Positions 53,676-63,139 of a stretch of DNA of 64,000 nt are shown one piece after another. The notes below the pieces were generated by a model. That model did no database searches. It was not told the origin of the DNA and saw nothing but the letters and a program-made list of their open reading frames with translations. Positions within the stretch are counted from its first letter, which is position 1; each line of letters starts with the position of its first letter. Origin of the DNA: Opitutales bacterium UBA5694 (lineage in GTDB: Bacteria; Verrucomicrobiota; Verrucomicrobiia; Opitutales; Opitutaceae); contig DIHO01000014.1 in assembly GCA_002420185.1 (NCBI GenBank), positions 1 to 64,000 of the forward strand. Direction: 5' to 3'. Position numbers and translations under genes: made by a program.

Positions 53676-56600
53676 TCATTGGCAGCTCTCGCAAATTTCC
53701 GGTTCCTCCGGCGTCTGTTTGGCCTGGGAGGAGGCGACTACTCCTCGGAGGTCTTTCTTGGCTCCAATGGTGGCTTTCTCAATGTTGGAGGCTCCGAGGG
53801 TGCGGAGGTAGTAGGTGGTCTTGAGGCCATGCTTCCAGGCGGCACGATACATATGGGACAGTGTCTTCATGTCTGGCGTAGCAAGGAAGAGGTTTACCGA
53901 TTGGCTTTGATCGATCCATTTTTGGCGTCGCGCGGCGGCCAATACAAGCCAGCTGTAGTCGACGGCGAAGGCGGTCTTGTACTTGAGCTTGAGGTCTTCG
54001 GGGATTTCCTCGATCTCGTCGAGCTCGCCGTCGAAGTACTTTAGGTTGTTAAGCATGTCCGGATTCCAGAGGCCGCGGGCTTTGAGGTCGCGAACAAGGT
54101 GTTGATTGAGAATGGTGAACTCTCCGGAGAGATTGCTCTTAACAAAGAGGTTCTTGTAGGAAGGTTCGATACAAGGAGAGGTACCAGTGATATTCGAGAT
54201 GGTCGCCGTTGGGGCGATAGCCATGACGTTAGAGTTGCGCATGCCGTGCTTGGCGATCTTCTTGCGGATGGGAGTCCAGTCAAGCTTGCCGCCCCGTGGA
54301 ACATCCACGACGGTGCCCCGTTCTTCCGCGAGAAGGTCGAGGGTGTCTTGCGGAAGGAGACCGCGATCCCACTTAGAGCCTTTGTAGCTACTGTAGGCAC
54401 CGCGCTCGGCTGCCAAGTCGCTGGACGCTTCGATAGAGTAGAAGGCGATGGCCTCCATTGCCTCGTCGTTGAATTCGACGGCTTCCTGGGAAGCGAAAGG
54501 AATGTTGCGAATGTAGAGTGCGTTTTGCAGTCCCATTACTCCGAGGCCGATCGGACGATGGGCTTGGTTGGAATGCTTAGCTGCCTCGGTCGGGTAGAAG
54601 TTAATGTCGATCACATTGTCGAGTGCCCGGATAGCGGTTTGGACCGTTTCCTTGAGCCTCTTGTGGTCGATGTTGCCGTCTTTATCCAAGTGCTGGTCAA
54701 GGACGACGCTGCCAAGGTTGCACACGGCTGTTTCATCGTTGCTCGTGTTGAGTGTAATCTCGGTACAGAGGTTGGACGAGTGGACCACGCCGACGTGGTC
54801 TTGTGGTGAGCGGATGTTGCAAGGATCCTTGAAGGTGATCCATGGGTGGCCCGTCTCGAAAATCATGCGGAGCATCAGTTTCCAAACTTCGATAGCGGGA
54901 ACGGTTTTGGACCAAATTTCGCCCTCGCGGGCTCTGGCTTCGTAGGCGGTGTACTTCTCTTCGAAGTCCTTGCCATAGACGTTGTGTAGATCGGGAGCCT
55001 CGCTGGAGCGGAAGAAACTCCACTCGCCACGCTCCTCCATACGTTTCATGAACAAGTCGGGAATCCAGTTGGCTGTGTTCATGTCGTGACAGCGGCGACG
55101 GTCGTCACCTGTGTTCTTCCGGAGCTCTAGGAAATCGTAGAGATCGTTGTGCCACGTTTCCAAGTAGGCACAACCGGAGCCACGGCGCTTGCCACCTTGG
55201 TTTACTGCGATGAGCAGGTCGTTGTGCAGTTTTAGGAAAGGAACGATGCCTTGGCTTTCGCCGTTGGTGCCGGAAATGTGGCTGCCCGTTCCGCGAACGG
55301 CGGTCCAACTGCCGCCGAGTCCACCTGCCCATTTGGAGAGGTAGGCGTTTTCAGCGATGCCGCGCTGCATGATGCCTTCGATGGAATCATCTACGTAGTA
55401 GAGGTAGCAGGAAGAGAGTTGAGAGTGGCAGGTGCCGGAATTGAAAAGAGTGGGGGTGGACGAGCAAAAGCGACGGCTCTTGTAGAGTTTGTAAAGGGCC
55501 TTGGCCTTTACTTCTTTCTCTTCCTCCTCGGAGAAGAGTCCCATGGAGACCCGCATCCAGAAAAACTGGGGCGTTTCAATACGACGCTGGTTAGATAGGC
55601 CTTTAGTCTTATCGATGATGAGGTAGCGGTCGTACAAGGTCTGTACACCGAGGTAGTCGAGCTCGAGGTCGGCAGAAGGGTCGAGCGCCTTAGCGAGCTC
55701 GTCGATGTTGTAGTCTTTGATCCCGTCGTTGAGGCGACCGATTTTAGTGCCGTATTTGACGTACTCCTTGAATTTCTTCTGGTGATATCTTTTTAGAGCT
55801 CGTACGCCGTCTTTAACGATGTCCCAACCGAGCACCTCTTCATAGATATAAGAGAGTTGGATCCGGGCGGCGAACTTGGCGAAGTCCGCGTCTTGCTCGA
55901 TCAAGGTTCGGGCGTTCAGAGTGATGGTCTTCTGTAGGCCATCCTCGCTGATTTCGTCGAAGATGGAGCGACGGAGCTCGGCCTCGATTTCTTCGAAACT
56001 GAGGCAGAGATCGAGCCCGATCATGGCGAAGTCGATTCGCTTTTTGAGATCAACGCCGTCCCAGAAATAGGTAGAGCCATCGTCGTTTTTGACGACGATC
56101 ATGGAATTTTGCTCCGGCGTGTCTACGCCCTGAAGGGCTTCCGCCTCTCGCAAGGCCCGGCGTTCTGCTCTATAAAGAATGTAGTGTTCGGCTACTTTGA
56201 AATGGCCATGGCGCATGAGCTCTTCTTGAACCATGTCCTGGACTTCTTCGATTTGCACGAAGGCTTGGCCAGTAGCTTCGAGGCGTTCGGTAATGCCGCG
56301 GGCCACCGCGACGGACGGCTCGGAATTCATTTCTAATGTAAGGAAGGCTTTGCGAACGGCGATTTCGATCTTTTGTTCCTTCCAAGGTACAACCTGCCCG
56401 TTGCGGCGGATCAATCGAAGTGTTTTCAGGCCAGGATTTTGCTCCGTGGCGATCTTACGTTGGCGGTTCATGAGCATACATTTGGCTACATCATATGCGT
56501 CATTTTCTACCAGGGTATGTTCAATAACATCGTAAAGTTCACCCAATCCAAAACGCGTCTCCCGAGTCGAAGCCGACTTTGCCTCAAGCTTTTCGCATAC

Positions 56601-56882
56601 CTGCGTGGCGACAACTTGTACCCAATCGCGGTTCTTTTCGGTAAAAATCTCTTTTTCGTTTTTGGACAAAAGCACATTGGCCAGAGCGTTGCCTATGGTG
56701 TCCATAATCTCGTTCTGATCGAAAGTGGCTTCGCCTTCGTGGGTAACGACGTGAATCTTTGATTTTTCCGATTCGTCTACGTCGCTACTTTCAGCACGCC
56801 AATTGTATCCCAGTTTCTTTTCACGGGAAACGGATACAAGGCGTTTTAGAGCGATGTCTTCTTCGAGGGTGGGATTAATCAT
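53676..56882 (-). CDS. nrdA: class I ribonucleotide reductase, large subunit
   Basis: A 1068-residue NrdA, longer than E. coli NrdA (761 residues) because of two N-terminal ATP-cone-like regulatory domains. The first lies at about 40-145 (IHVVTHEGEATFDQNEIMDT ... YDVAKCMLMNRQRK) and the second at about 152-245 (LRLIRRNGQVVPWKEQKIEI ... HFKVAEHYILYRAERR). The catalytic barrel has TPTLFNSGTCHSQLSSCYLY, NLCTEITLNTSNDETAVCNL with the active-site Cys-x-Glu pair, and PTATISNITGTSPCIEPSYK. The C-terminal CESCQ is a redox-active Cys pair. It reduces ribonucleotides to deoxyribonucleotides with NrdB and follows nrdB on the same strand, 124 bases later. Confidence 0.96.
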   Translation of the reverse strand: MINPTLEEDIALKRLVSVSREKKLGYNWRAESSDVDESEKSKIHVVTHEGEATFDQNEIMDTIGNALANVLLSKNEKEIFTEKNRDWVQVVATQVCEKLEAKSASTRETRFGLGELYDVIEHTLVENDAYDVAKCMLMNRQRKIATEQNPGLKTLRLIRRNGQVVPWKEQKIEIAVRKAFLTLEMNSEPSVAVARGITERLEATGQAFVQIEEVQDMVQEELMRHGHFKVAEHYILYRAERRALREAEALQGVDTPEQNSMIVVKNDDGSTYFWDGVDLKKRIDFAMIGLDLCLSFEEIEAELRRSIFDEISEDGLQKTITLNARTLIEQDADFAKFAARIQLSYIYEEVLGWDIVKDGVRALKRYHQKKFKEYVKYGTKIGRLNDGIKDYNIDELAKALDPSADLELDYLGVQTLYDRYLIIDKTKGLSNQRRIETPQFFWMRVSMGLFSEEEEKEVKAKALYKLYKSRRFCSSTPTLFNSGTCHSQLSSCYLYYVDDSIEGIMQRGIAENAYLSKWAGGLGGSWTAVRGTGSHISGTNGESQGIVPFLKLHNDLLIAVNQGGKRRGSGCAYLETWHNDLYDFLELRKNTGDDRRRCHDMNTANWIPDLFMKRMEERGEWSFFRSSEAPDLHNVYGKDFEEKYTAYEARAREGEIWSKTVPAIEVWKLMLRMIFETGHPWITFKDPCNIRSPQDHVGVVHSSNLCTEITLNTSNDETAVCNLGSVVLDQHLDKDGNIDHKRLKETVQTAIRALDNVIDINFYPTEAAKHSNQAHRPIGLGVMGLQNALYIRNIPFASQEAVEFNDEAMEAIAFYSIEASSDLAAERGAYSSYKGSKWDRGLLPQDTLDLLAEERGTVVDVPRGGKLDWTPIRKKIAKHGMRNSNVMAIAPTATISNITGTSPCIEPSYKNLFVKSNLSGEFTILNQHLVRDLKARGLWNPDMLNNLKYFDGELDEIEEIPEDLKLKYKTAFAVDYSWLVLAAARRQKWIDQSQSVNLFLATPDMKTLSHMYRAAWKHGLKTTYYLRTLGASNIEKATIGAKKDLRGVVASSQAKQTPEEPEICESCQ

Positions 56883-57006
56883 AGTTTTGAATGCGGCAGG
56901 TGGTTACAGGTGAGAACGGGGATAGGAGTGGTGGTTGCGTTTAGATCGGGCAACTCAAAGACAATAAAATCAGAAGACCTTGTATATGATAAAAGGAGGA
57001 CTCGGA

Positions 57007-58092
57007 TTAGAGGTCGTCGTCGCTATCTAGATCGAGAGAGGATGCTTTCTGATATTCCGTTACGCGCCCTTCGAAGAAGTTTTGCTCCTTCTTGATATCC
57101 ATCATTTCCGCTAGCCAAGGCAGCGGGTTTTGGACATCACCAATGAGCGGCTCGAGGCCGACTCCTTCGAGTCGCCGGTCCGCAATGTAGTCGATGTACT
57201 GGAGAAAATCTTCCTTGCGCAAGCCTATGGAGTCCATGGGCAGGCAATCGCTGATGAAATCCTTTTCCAAGGTGATTGCTTCAGCCATGGTGTCGCGCAG
57301 CTCTTGCTTGAAATCTTCGGTCCAGATCTCCGGATTTTCGTCTATGAGATCCATGAGGAGGTTACGAAACAGCTCGATGTGGTTGGACTCGTCGCGCAGC
57401 GTGTAGCGGAACATCTCGCCGATGCCCCGGAATTTGTTTTGCCGGTACAGAGAAAGTATCATCCCGAACATCCCGTAGAACTGAGTACCTTCCATGCATT
57501 GTCCGAAGACGAAAAGGTTCTTGGCAAAAATCTGCTTGTTGCGAGGCTCGGTCAGATCCATGTCCCGACGAAGACCGTGCGACGTACGGGTGACAAACTC
57601 GTTTTTCTTTACGATGGTCTCGATGTCTTCGAACATTGCCTCGCATTCGTGCGGGTTGATGCCCAACGAACTAATCATATAAAGCAGCGAATCCGCATGG
57701 ATGTTCTCTTCGTGACTATGGCGGCCGAGGACGAGCTTGAGCTCAGGAGCTGTCACGTTTTCGCGGACAACGTGTATAACGTTATCCCCTACAATGCCTT
57801 CGGCAGCGGAAAAGTAGCCCACGCCCATCATAATGATCCAGCGCTCGATATCGGAAACGACGGAGTTGTCCTTCCATTGCTCGATGTCGCGGTTCATAAT
57901 TATGTCCTCTGGCTCCCAGTGGTTCGCCTTCATCGTTTTGTACAAGTCGTAAGCCCAGTGGTACTTGAGCGGGAGGAGATTAAAACACATCGATTGGCGG
58001 CCATTGATGACACGCTTTTCCGCGAATGCTCTTTCCGCCTTTTCCTGGTCCAGTAAGAAGGTTTTATTGCCGACTGTGTACGTTTTATCCAT
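57007..58092 (-). CDS. nrdB: class I ribonucleotide reductase, small subunit
   Basis: A 361-residue radical-generating R2 subunit. The ferritin-like four-helix core has iron ligands in AAEGIVGDNVIHVV, GRHSHEENIHADSLLYMISS and YTLRDESNHIELFRNLLMDL. The tail is acidic (SSLDLDSDDDL) and would dock with NrdA. It is the first gene of the nrdBA operon. Tandem NrdR-box-like sites lie 130-180 bases upstream, so repression by NrdR is expected. The radical cofactor type (diiron or dimanganese) is not decided by sequence inspection. Confidence 0.95.
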   Translation of the reverse strand: MDKTYTVGNKTFLLDQEKAERAFAEKRVINGRQSMCFNLLPLKYHWAYDLYKTMKANHWEPEDIIMNRDIEQWKDNSVVSDIERWIIMMGVGYFSAAEGIVGDNVIHVVRENVTAPELKLVLGRHSHEENIHADSLLYMISSLGINPHECEAMFEDIETIVKKNEFVTRTSHGLRRDMDLTEPRNKQIFAKNLFVFGQCMEGTQFYGMFGMILSLYRQNKFRGIGEMFRYTLRDESNHIELFRNLLMDLIDENPEIWTEDFKQELRDTMAEAITLEKDFISDCLPMDSIGLRKEDFLQYIDYIADRRLEGVGLEPLIGDVQNPLPWLAEMMDIKKEQNFFEGRVTEYQKASSLDLDSDDDL

Positions 58093-58225
58093 GAGATGAT
58101 ATGATAGATGAAGTGTTAGTTAACGGTATGGGATTGACTTGGAACTGCTGAAAGTGATCAAAAAAGACCACAATCGATGTGAGGTGGCGAATGTAAGTTA
58201 TTTTAAGTTGTCCACCTCTTGCTAA

Positions 58226-58272
58226 CCACTAGATGGTGTGTCCGTTTAGTAAAAAACCACAAGATATTGTGA
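58226..58272 (-). promoter_or_regulatory. tandem NrdR boxes upstream of nrdBA
   Basis: Two imperfect palindromes, CCACTAGATGGTGTGT (58226-58241) and CCACAAGATATTGTGA (58257-58272), match the NrdR consensus ACACWATATATWGTGT at 12 and 13 of 16 positions. They are exactly 31 bases apart, the helical spacing typical of NrdR pairs upstream of ribonucleotide reductase genes. The distal box overlaps the predicted -10 element of nrdB. NrdR represses these genes when dATP is high. Confidence 0.75.
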
Positions 58273-58290
58273 TACTTTTTGCGACGTCAA
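58261..58290 (-). promoter_or_regulatory. predicted sigma70-type promoter of nrdBA
   Basis: On the minus strand TTGACG (58285-58290) and TATCTT (58261-58266) are separated by 18 bases. The -35 matches 5 of 6 and the -10 matches 4 of 6 consensus positions. The NrdR-like site at 58257-58272 covers the -10. The leader to nrdB is about 160 bases. Confidence 0.45.
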
Positions 58291-58429
58291 CGAGTTTGTA
58301 TCGTTTTTTCTAACGAATTTTTCGATAAAGCGGGGGGTATTTATCGCTAACAAGCTCATACACAATAGCTTGTCTGAAAATGAGGAAACTCCTAAAAAAA
58401 TTGCGCAAATTTTTGCAAGCAGAGGGAGG

Positions 58430-61192
58430 CTATCCGGATACGTTTTCTTTTTCCGTTGAAACCCCTTCCTCGCGCTTTGGAGCCTCGCGAAAAACGCTCT
58501 TTTTCGGATCTGAAATAGGACCGGTCAAGCGGACTTCGAAAATGCCCGTGAAGACATCGAGAAGCCGAAGGGGTACTTGGACGAGAGGAATGGAACGGAA
58601 TGGTTGAAGCTGGGCTTTGAAGTCGAGCTCGTCTTCCCTAAGGTCGTACTTCCCGCTGCTTTTAATTTGAGCGATGGGGCCTACAAGAATGAGTTCGGGA
58701 AATTCCACATAGCGCTTCTGCACGGCAAATTCTCCCTCTGCTCCATTGAACTTGAGAGTAGCGATCGGGAGCCCCGCGCTATCTAGGGCTCGAGAAATCC
58801 CGCCTAAAAGCGGGAGATCTGTGAGGTTGGCCCCAGAAATTTGATACGTCCCCGCGCCGTCGTAAGAGAGCGAGTCCCCAACGACGCCCTTGCCAGTGAA
58901 GTGCAGGCTCGTCGTGCCACCATAGGCTGACAGTTCCTCAGCTGTGATTCCATGCGCGGAGCTTTCTGGATCATTGGCACGAAAGTAGTCGGCAGACGCT
59001 TTGAGCGTGTCTCCGAAGCGGGCGTCGCTAAGCGTTACGCTCAAAGCGATATTTTCGTTTCGAACGGTGGCGTTGGCATCAACGATCCCGCCTGCCAAGC
59101 GAGCCTTGACGGCGGGAATGTCCGCTCGGTCATTGCCAACGCTGACTGTTGCGCTGAGCGAATCGAGTGGGTAGTCGTAGTACTTGAAGGCTTCGTTCGT
59201 ATCGATTTGCAGATCGACGTCATATGTGAAGCGATTCTTGTGCATGACGCTGGCTGAGCGAGCGTCGACCTTTGGTGGAACGCTGTATCCGTAGGGCTCC
59301 AGTATCTCTTCAACGTTTTCTCGCACTTCATAGATGAGGTCAGGGCCGATGCTCAGGTCGATCGTCGATTCGGCATCGAGCCATAGAGCGGTCAATTTAT
59401 AAATGCCGTCGCGAGGGTCTTGGCCGATGGAAAACTGGCCGTCTCCTTTGATCGAGCCCTCCGTTCGGGTTAGTTCTAGATTGTATAGATCGATGTAGCG
59501 CTGAAGGATGAACATGTGGGTCTCGATTTCCTCCATTGGGTGACCCCGGATATCCAGTTCTTTGCAGGAACCGTACCCGGTCAACCATAGAGTTTCAGGT
59601 CGCTTGATGATTTGGCTAGAGTCCAACAAGCAATAGAAGCCTTCCTCCGGGAAACGAAAGTTAGACCAAAGCTCCGTCCACCAAGGGTCAGGAATCCAGC
59701 CATTGACTGTGTTGGGGTTGAACAAGCCATCTATCAATAAACGTCGGTGCATGGTTTCCAAATCAAGCGATACTGAAAGGCGTCCACTTTGCTTGCCGCT
59801 GCGTAGCCAGAGATTGGGGACTTCTACTTGGTTGCCGCGAAGATTCGCTTGAGCGATAACGCGATCAAAAGGAGCGTCAAGTGAGGTTAGACGGTTTGCC
59901 TCGAGTGCGGCGTCTACGGACTTGGGTTTGAGTGCTCCCTCGAATTCAGCAGAAATGTGCAGGTCGGGAGGATCTATGACACGAGCCATTCTCTCAAGGG
60001 GGAGCTTACCCATCTTCGGAGCCACCTGCTTCGCCAGATTGATGACCAGTTCGACCAGTCCTTGTGTGGGAGAACCCATCAGATCTACAGAGGCGGTCTT
60101 CTTCTCTGGGTTGGCGACTGAATTGACTTTCCATGATGAGTCAGCGATTTGAAAATACCCATTTGTCCGCCAGTTCTCGGGATCGAGTGGTTGAAAATTA
60201 AAGTAAATATTCGACGCGAAATTTGATTCCAGACCACCCGAGCCAATAGTCAGGTGAACGTGGCTTGGCTGCAAATTTTCAGTGGTCGGAATTTGAGGCC
60301 AAGACGCAAACAATTTGAGGTCTTTGGCGAACGTGTTTTGTGGAGCGTTGATTGAGCCGACGTGGGCCGATAGCGAAGCGTCACCACCCAGTGAGGCTTG
60401 GATCTCAACGAGAACTTCGTCCGCTGCAGCCTCGTTTTGCCATTTCCCACCAAGCGCGGTGATGACAGCGGTAACCGACTTCGGACCCTTGCGAGACGCA
60501 TCAAACCGGATTCTCGCTTCGAGCCCTTCGATCTGGGAGAGAGAGTCCTTGATCTCCAATGCCTTCTTGTGAAATGTTATAAGTTGTTGGCTGAGGGGGA
60601 GGGGCTGATCTGGAACCTCTTCCAACATCAAGTCAGTAGGATCAATGATACCGCTGATAATTGCTCGGGCATCTCCAAATTGGAATTTGGATTGGTGTAT
60701 TACCCAGCCCTCGCGTTGGTTTTTAGCTCTGAGGTCAATCTGATCGACCTGTGGTTCTGGAACTCCGGACCTCGAAAGAAGGGCCGGGATGATTAACGAC
60801 CCGTTTATGACATTCAGCTCGGTTATTCGAGCTCTTCCAAATAGAAGCAAAGCACGGTTAACTTTTAGACTGATGCGGTCGGCATTAGCGATTTCAGACT
60901 GTAAATCAGCGGAATAGATCTTCGGATTATCAATCGTGATGCGACCGTTGGGCTGGATGCGAATACCTGACATATTCATCGTAGCACCTTGTGCTTTGAG
61001 CTCTTTCTCCAGCAACCGGACAAGAGATTCGGGCATGGGGGCCTCGTCGATGGTTATTGAATAGGCGACGAGGCAAACGATGAGAGCGAGAAGGCCCAAT
61101 CCAAAAATATAAAGACAGTCTACAGTTGCCTTGCAGAACAGACAGGTACTTTGCCAAGCGAACTCTCCCTTTGATTTCACCTCGGTTTGCAA
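58430..61192 (-). CDS. AsmA/TamB-like envelope protein
   Basis: A 920-residue protein with one N-terminal membrane anchor (YIFGLGLLALIVCLVAYSIT, about 28-47) and a long periplasmic part of beta-rich repeats typical of AsmA-like proteins. Examples are ITELNVINGSLIIPALL, SLTVSVG-type strands and the C-terminal AsmA_2-like region with LTDLPLLGGISRALDSAGLP and LILVGPIAQIKSSGKYDLRE. Such proteins form lipid-conducting bridges between inner and outer membranes. The start is TTG at 61192 with a good AGGAGG ribosome-binding sequence 5 bases before; no ATG is suitably placed. It follows the DUF4340 gene by 11 bases, in the same operon. Confidence 0.75.
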   Translation of the reverse strand: MQTEVKSKGEFAWQSTCLFCKATVDCLYIFGLGLLALIVCLVAYSITIDEAPMPESLVRLLEKELKAQGATMNMSGIRIQPNGRITIDNPKIYSADLQSEIANADRISLKVNRALLLFGRARITELNVINGSLIIPALLSRSGVPEPQVDQIDLRAKNQREGWVIHQSKFQFGDARAIISGIIDPTDLMLEEVPDQPLPLSQQLITFHKKALEIKDSLSQIEGLEARIRFDASRKGPKSVTAVITALGGKWQNEAAADEVLVEIQASLGGDASLSAHVGSINAPQNTFAKDLKLFASWPQIPTTENLQPSHVHLTIGSGGLESNFASNIYFNFQPLDPENWRTNGYFQIADSSWKVNSVANPEKKTASVDLMGSPTQGLVELVINLAKQVAPKMGKLPLERMARVIDPPDLHISAEFEGALKPKSVDAALEANRLTSLDAPFDRVIAQANLRGNQVEVPNLWLRSGKQSGRLSVSLDLETMHRRLLIDGLFNPNTVNGWIPDPWWTELWSNFRFPEEGFYCLLDSSQIIKRPETLWLTGYGSCKELDIRGHPMEEIETHMFILQRYIDLYNLELTRTEGSIKGDGQFSIGQDPRDGIYKLTALWLDAESTIDLSIGPDLIYEVRENVEEILEPYGYSVPPKVDARSASVMHKNRFTYDVDLQIDTNEAFKYYDYPLDSLSATVSVGNDRADIPAVKARLAGGIVDANATVRNENIALSVTLSDARFGDTLKASADYFRANDPESSAHGITAEELSAYGGTTSLHFTGKGVVGDSLSYDGAGTYQISGANLTDLPLLGGISRALDSAGLPIATLKFNGAEGEFAVQKRYVEFPELILVGPIAQIKSSGKYDLREDELDFKAQLQPFRSIPLVQVPLRLLDVFTGIFEVRLTGPISDPKKSVFREAPKREEGVSTEKENVSG

Positions 61193-61203
61193 TGCTTCCT
61201 CCT

Positions 61204-63132
61204 CTATTGCTGCTCAGCATCGGGACTGGCGTGTTCTTCCCCTTCGGATGGGAGAGGCAGATCATAATCGAAGGGCTCTTGGGGAACGGAGCGCTTAACA
61301 CGATCGAAAACAACCGAGCTAAAAGCGTCGATAAATGGCTGCCTAAACTCGAAAACCGAGTTCCTATCGATCGAGCCACCAAGCAGAAGTGGTCCTCCCG
61401 TCAATTCTGAAACGTATAGTTCGACGCTTTTCGAGTGTCCTGTGTCAGCACTCGCCCACTGGAAAGTGACGCTCATCAAGTAGGCCCAACTTTGCCGTTT
61501 CCCCGCGATGGATACGGTAGAAGTGTATTGATCGAATAGATAGGACTTTACCTCTAGAGGGGTAAGTGAATCGACCAGTTCAACGGGTAAGTTACTGTCT
61601 TCGATGGATGTGTAAAGCAGGGTCTCCTCGTTGGAAAGGCGAGTGATCGATAATTTGTTAATTGTCGCGTCACCGGGGATTTCATACAAGCGACGGCTGT
61701 GATATTGGAACAATACGTCAGGGATCATTTCCAAAATATCGTTTGAAACGAGGTAGACGAAATCTGATTCGGCAAGTTTGACGTACCTCAATGTGCGGTC
61801 TTCGCTGTGAAGATCGCCGAAGAGCAGCGTCTCCACTTTTGGGGGCTTGGACTCTTCCGTGCGGTCTTTCAATCTCCCCGACGCAATACGGATCGAATAC
61901 TCAGGAACCTCGAGTCCATAGGTTTCTAGGTCGGCGGCTGTTGGGGCATCGTGAACAAAGCCTGATGAGATTGGCGAGGCAATGGCTTTTATTTTGTTGA
62001 GCCAATCGAGGGCGTCTTTGACCGCTTCGTTAGAGCCCTTTTCCCGCATGAATCCTTGTTCCTCGTCGGGGATGAGGATTTCCCATTCGTCCGTTTCCAA
62101 CTTCTGGAGTGAAAAGGATTCAGATCCATCCCTTTCAAAAGAAACGGATGTGGCGTAAGCCGTATCGATCTCGAAGATACGTCTGTCCCGTAGATTGGTC
62201 TGTGCTTTTTCTAGTTCAGGCACATAGTCTAGTTCAATTTCAAAAACCGTATTGCGATTTTCGAGTTTACCGTAGCGTATGAGGGGATCGGTTGGACTTA
62301 TGGGGTTTCCAACTTCCAGAGCCTCACGGCTCTGGTCCGACTCGATTGCGATTCGCAAGGACGGCTGCTGCAACCCAAAAAGCCTGAGGTCCGCCGGGGT
62401 GGGTTGCAGCACACGAAGACTTTTCAACTCGAGCAGTTTTCCAAGAAGAGTGTTCACCTCAATAGAGTCCGCTCGAGTGTTGATAGGCGTTTCGATCGTC
62501 CAGATGTTTTCGTTCTTTGTGACTCGGGTTCGTAGATTGTCCTGCAATTGCAGATTCCAGGAATTTACTTCAAATATGTTGCTGCGAAAGATTCGAGGAC
62601 TACGAAGGCTCTCAATGTCGATGGAAAGGCTGTCTAGCAGGCTACGATCCACCACGTGGATTTTGGTTTTATCGAATGAGAGTAGGTAGAGATGGTTTCC
62701 TAAATCCGTAGCTTTTCCGATTCCGATGGAATAGCGGCTCCCACTGCTACCGAATTCAAGCGTAAGGCTAGGTGGAGCGAGACCATATTCCGCCAGGCTG
62801 GATCCAGTCTGGTCAATCCGGTCCACGGCGAAGGTTACCTTGGTATCCAGAAATTGAAGTTGTGTGAGAATCCGCTCCACAGCGAAGGTGTTTGCCTGCC
62901 AGAGGAAAGGCTCGGTTAGCATCCAGTCGTTTTCCGACTTCTCCAACGTAAGGGCTCTATTCTTCGTATTGTCGTAGATTCTCAGATAGTCGATGTCCAC
63001 CGCTAGGGAGGCGAGGGCATTGTCATCCTCACCCTCCAATGGTAAACGGGAACTCCACGGGTCAATGTAAAATATGTAGGTCAGAAGACCCAGGAGAATT
63101 ATGAGAAGCGTGAGTGTGATTTTTAGTCGCAT
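61204..63132 (-). CDS. DUF4340 domain protein
   Basis: A 642-residue protein with one N-terminal membrane segment (MRLKITLTLLIILLGLLTYI) and repeated DUF4340 units of beta-rich periplasmic sequence. Landmarks are WMLTEPFLWQANTFAVERIL, STPIN-like TRADSIEVNTLLGKLLELKS and LRVLQPTPADLRLFGLQQPS, then a second block LQKLETDEWEILIPDEEQGF. DUF4340 genes usually accompany gliding-type ABC genes (gldA/gldF/gldG), and the gldG-like gene is indeed directly upstream with 7 bases between. The function is not known in detail; an envelope transport role is inferred. Confidence 0.85.
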   Translation of the reverse strand: MRLKITLTLLIILLGLLTYIFYIDPWSSRLPLEGEDDNALASLAVDIDYLRIYDNTKNRALTLEKSENDWMLTEPFLWQANTFAVERILTQLQFLDTKVTFAVDRIDQTGSSLAEYGLAPPSLTLEFGSSGSRYSIGIGKATDLGNHLYLLSFDKTKIHVVDRSLLDSLSIDIESLRSPRIFRSNIFEVNSWNLQLQDNLRTRVTKNENIWTIETPINTRADSIEVNTLLGKLLELKSLRVLQPTPADLRLFGLQQPSLRIAIESDQSREALEVGNPISPTDPLIRYGKLENRNTVFEIELDYVPELEKAQTNLRDRRIFEIDTAYATSVSFERDGSESFSLQKLETDEWEILIPDEEQGFMREKGSNEAVKDALDWLNKIKAIASPISSGFVHDAPTAADLETYGLEVPEYSIRIASGRLKDRTEESKPPKVETLLFGDLHSEDRTLRYVKLAESDFVYLVSNDILEMIPDVLFQYHSRRLYEIPGDATINKLSITRLSNEETLLYTSIEDSNLPVELVDSLTPLEVKSYLFDQYTSTVSIAGKRQSWAYLMSVTFQWASADTGHSKSVELYVSELTGGPLLLGGSIDRNSVFEFRQPFIDAFSSVVFDRVKRSVPQEPFDYDLPLPSEGEEHASPDAEQQ

Positions 63133-63139
63133 GGTGGCG

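Noticed and set aside
54099..54809. 236-codon plus-strand open frame antisense to nrdA
   Set aside because: It lies wholly inside nrdA on the other strand and has no family features.
57130..58056. 308-codon plus-strand open frame antisense to nrdB
   Set aside because: It is a long shadow of the clearly assigned nrdB gene; its composition follows from nrdB codon usage.
58380..58430. possible hairpin with an A/T run after the AsmA-like gene
   Set aside because: The stem is only about 4 base pairs and AT-rich, so I do not call it a terminator.
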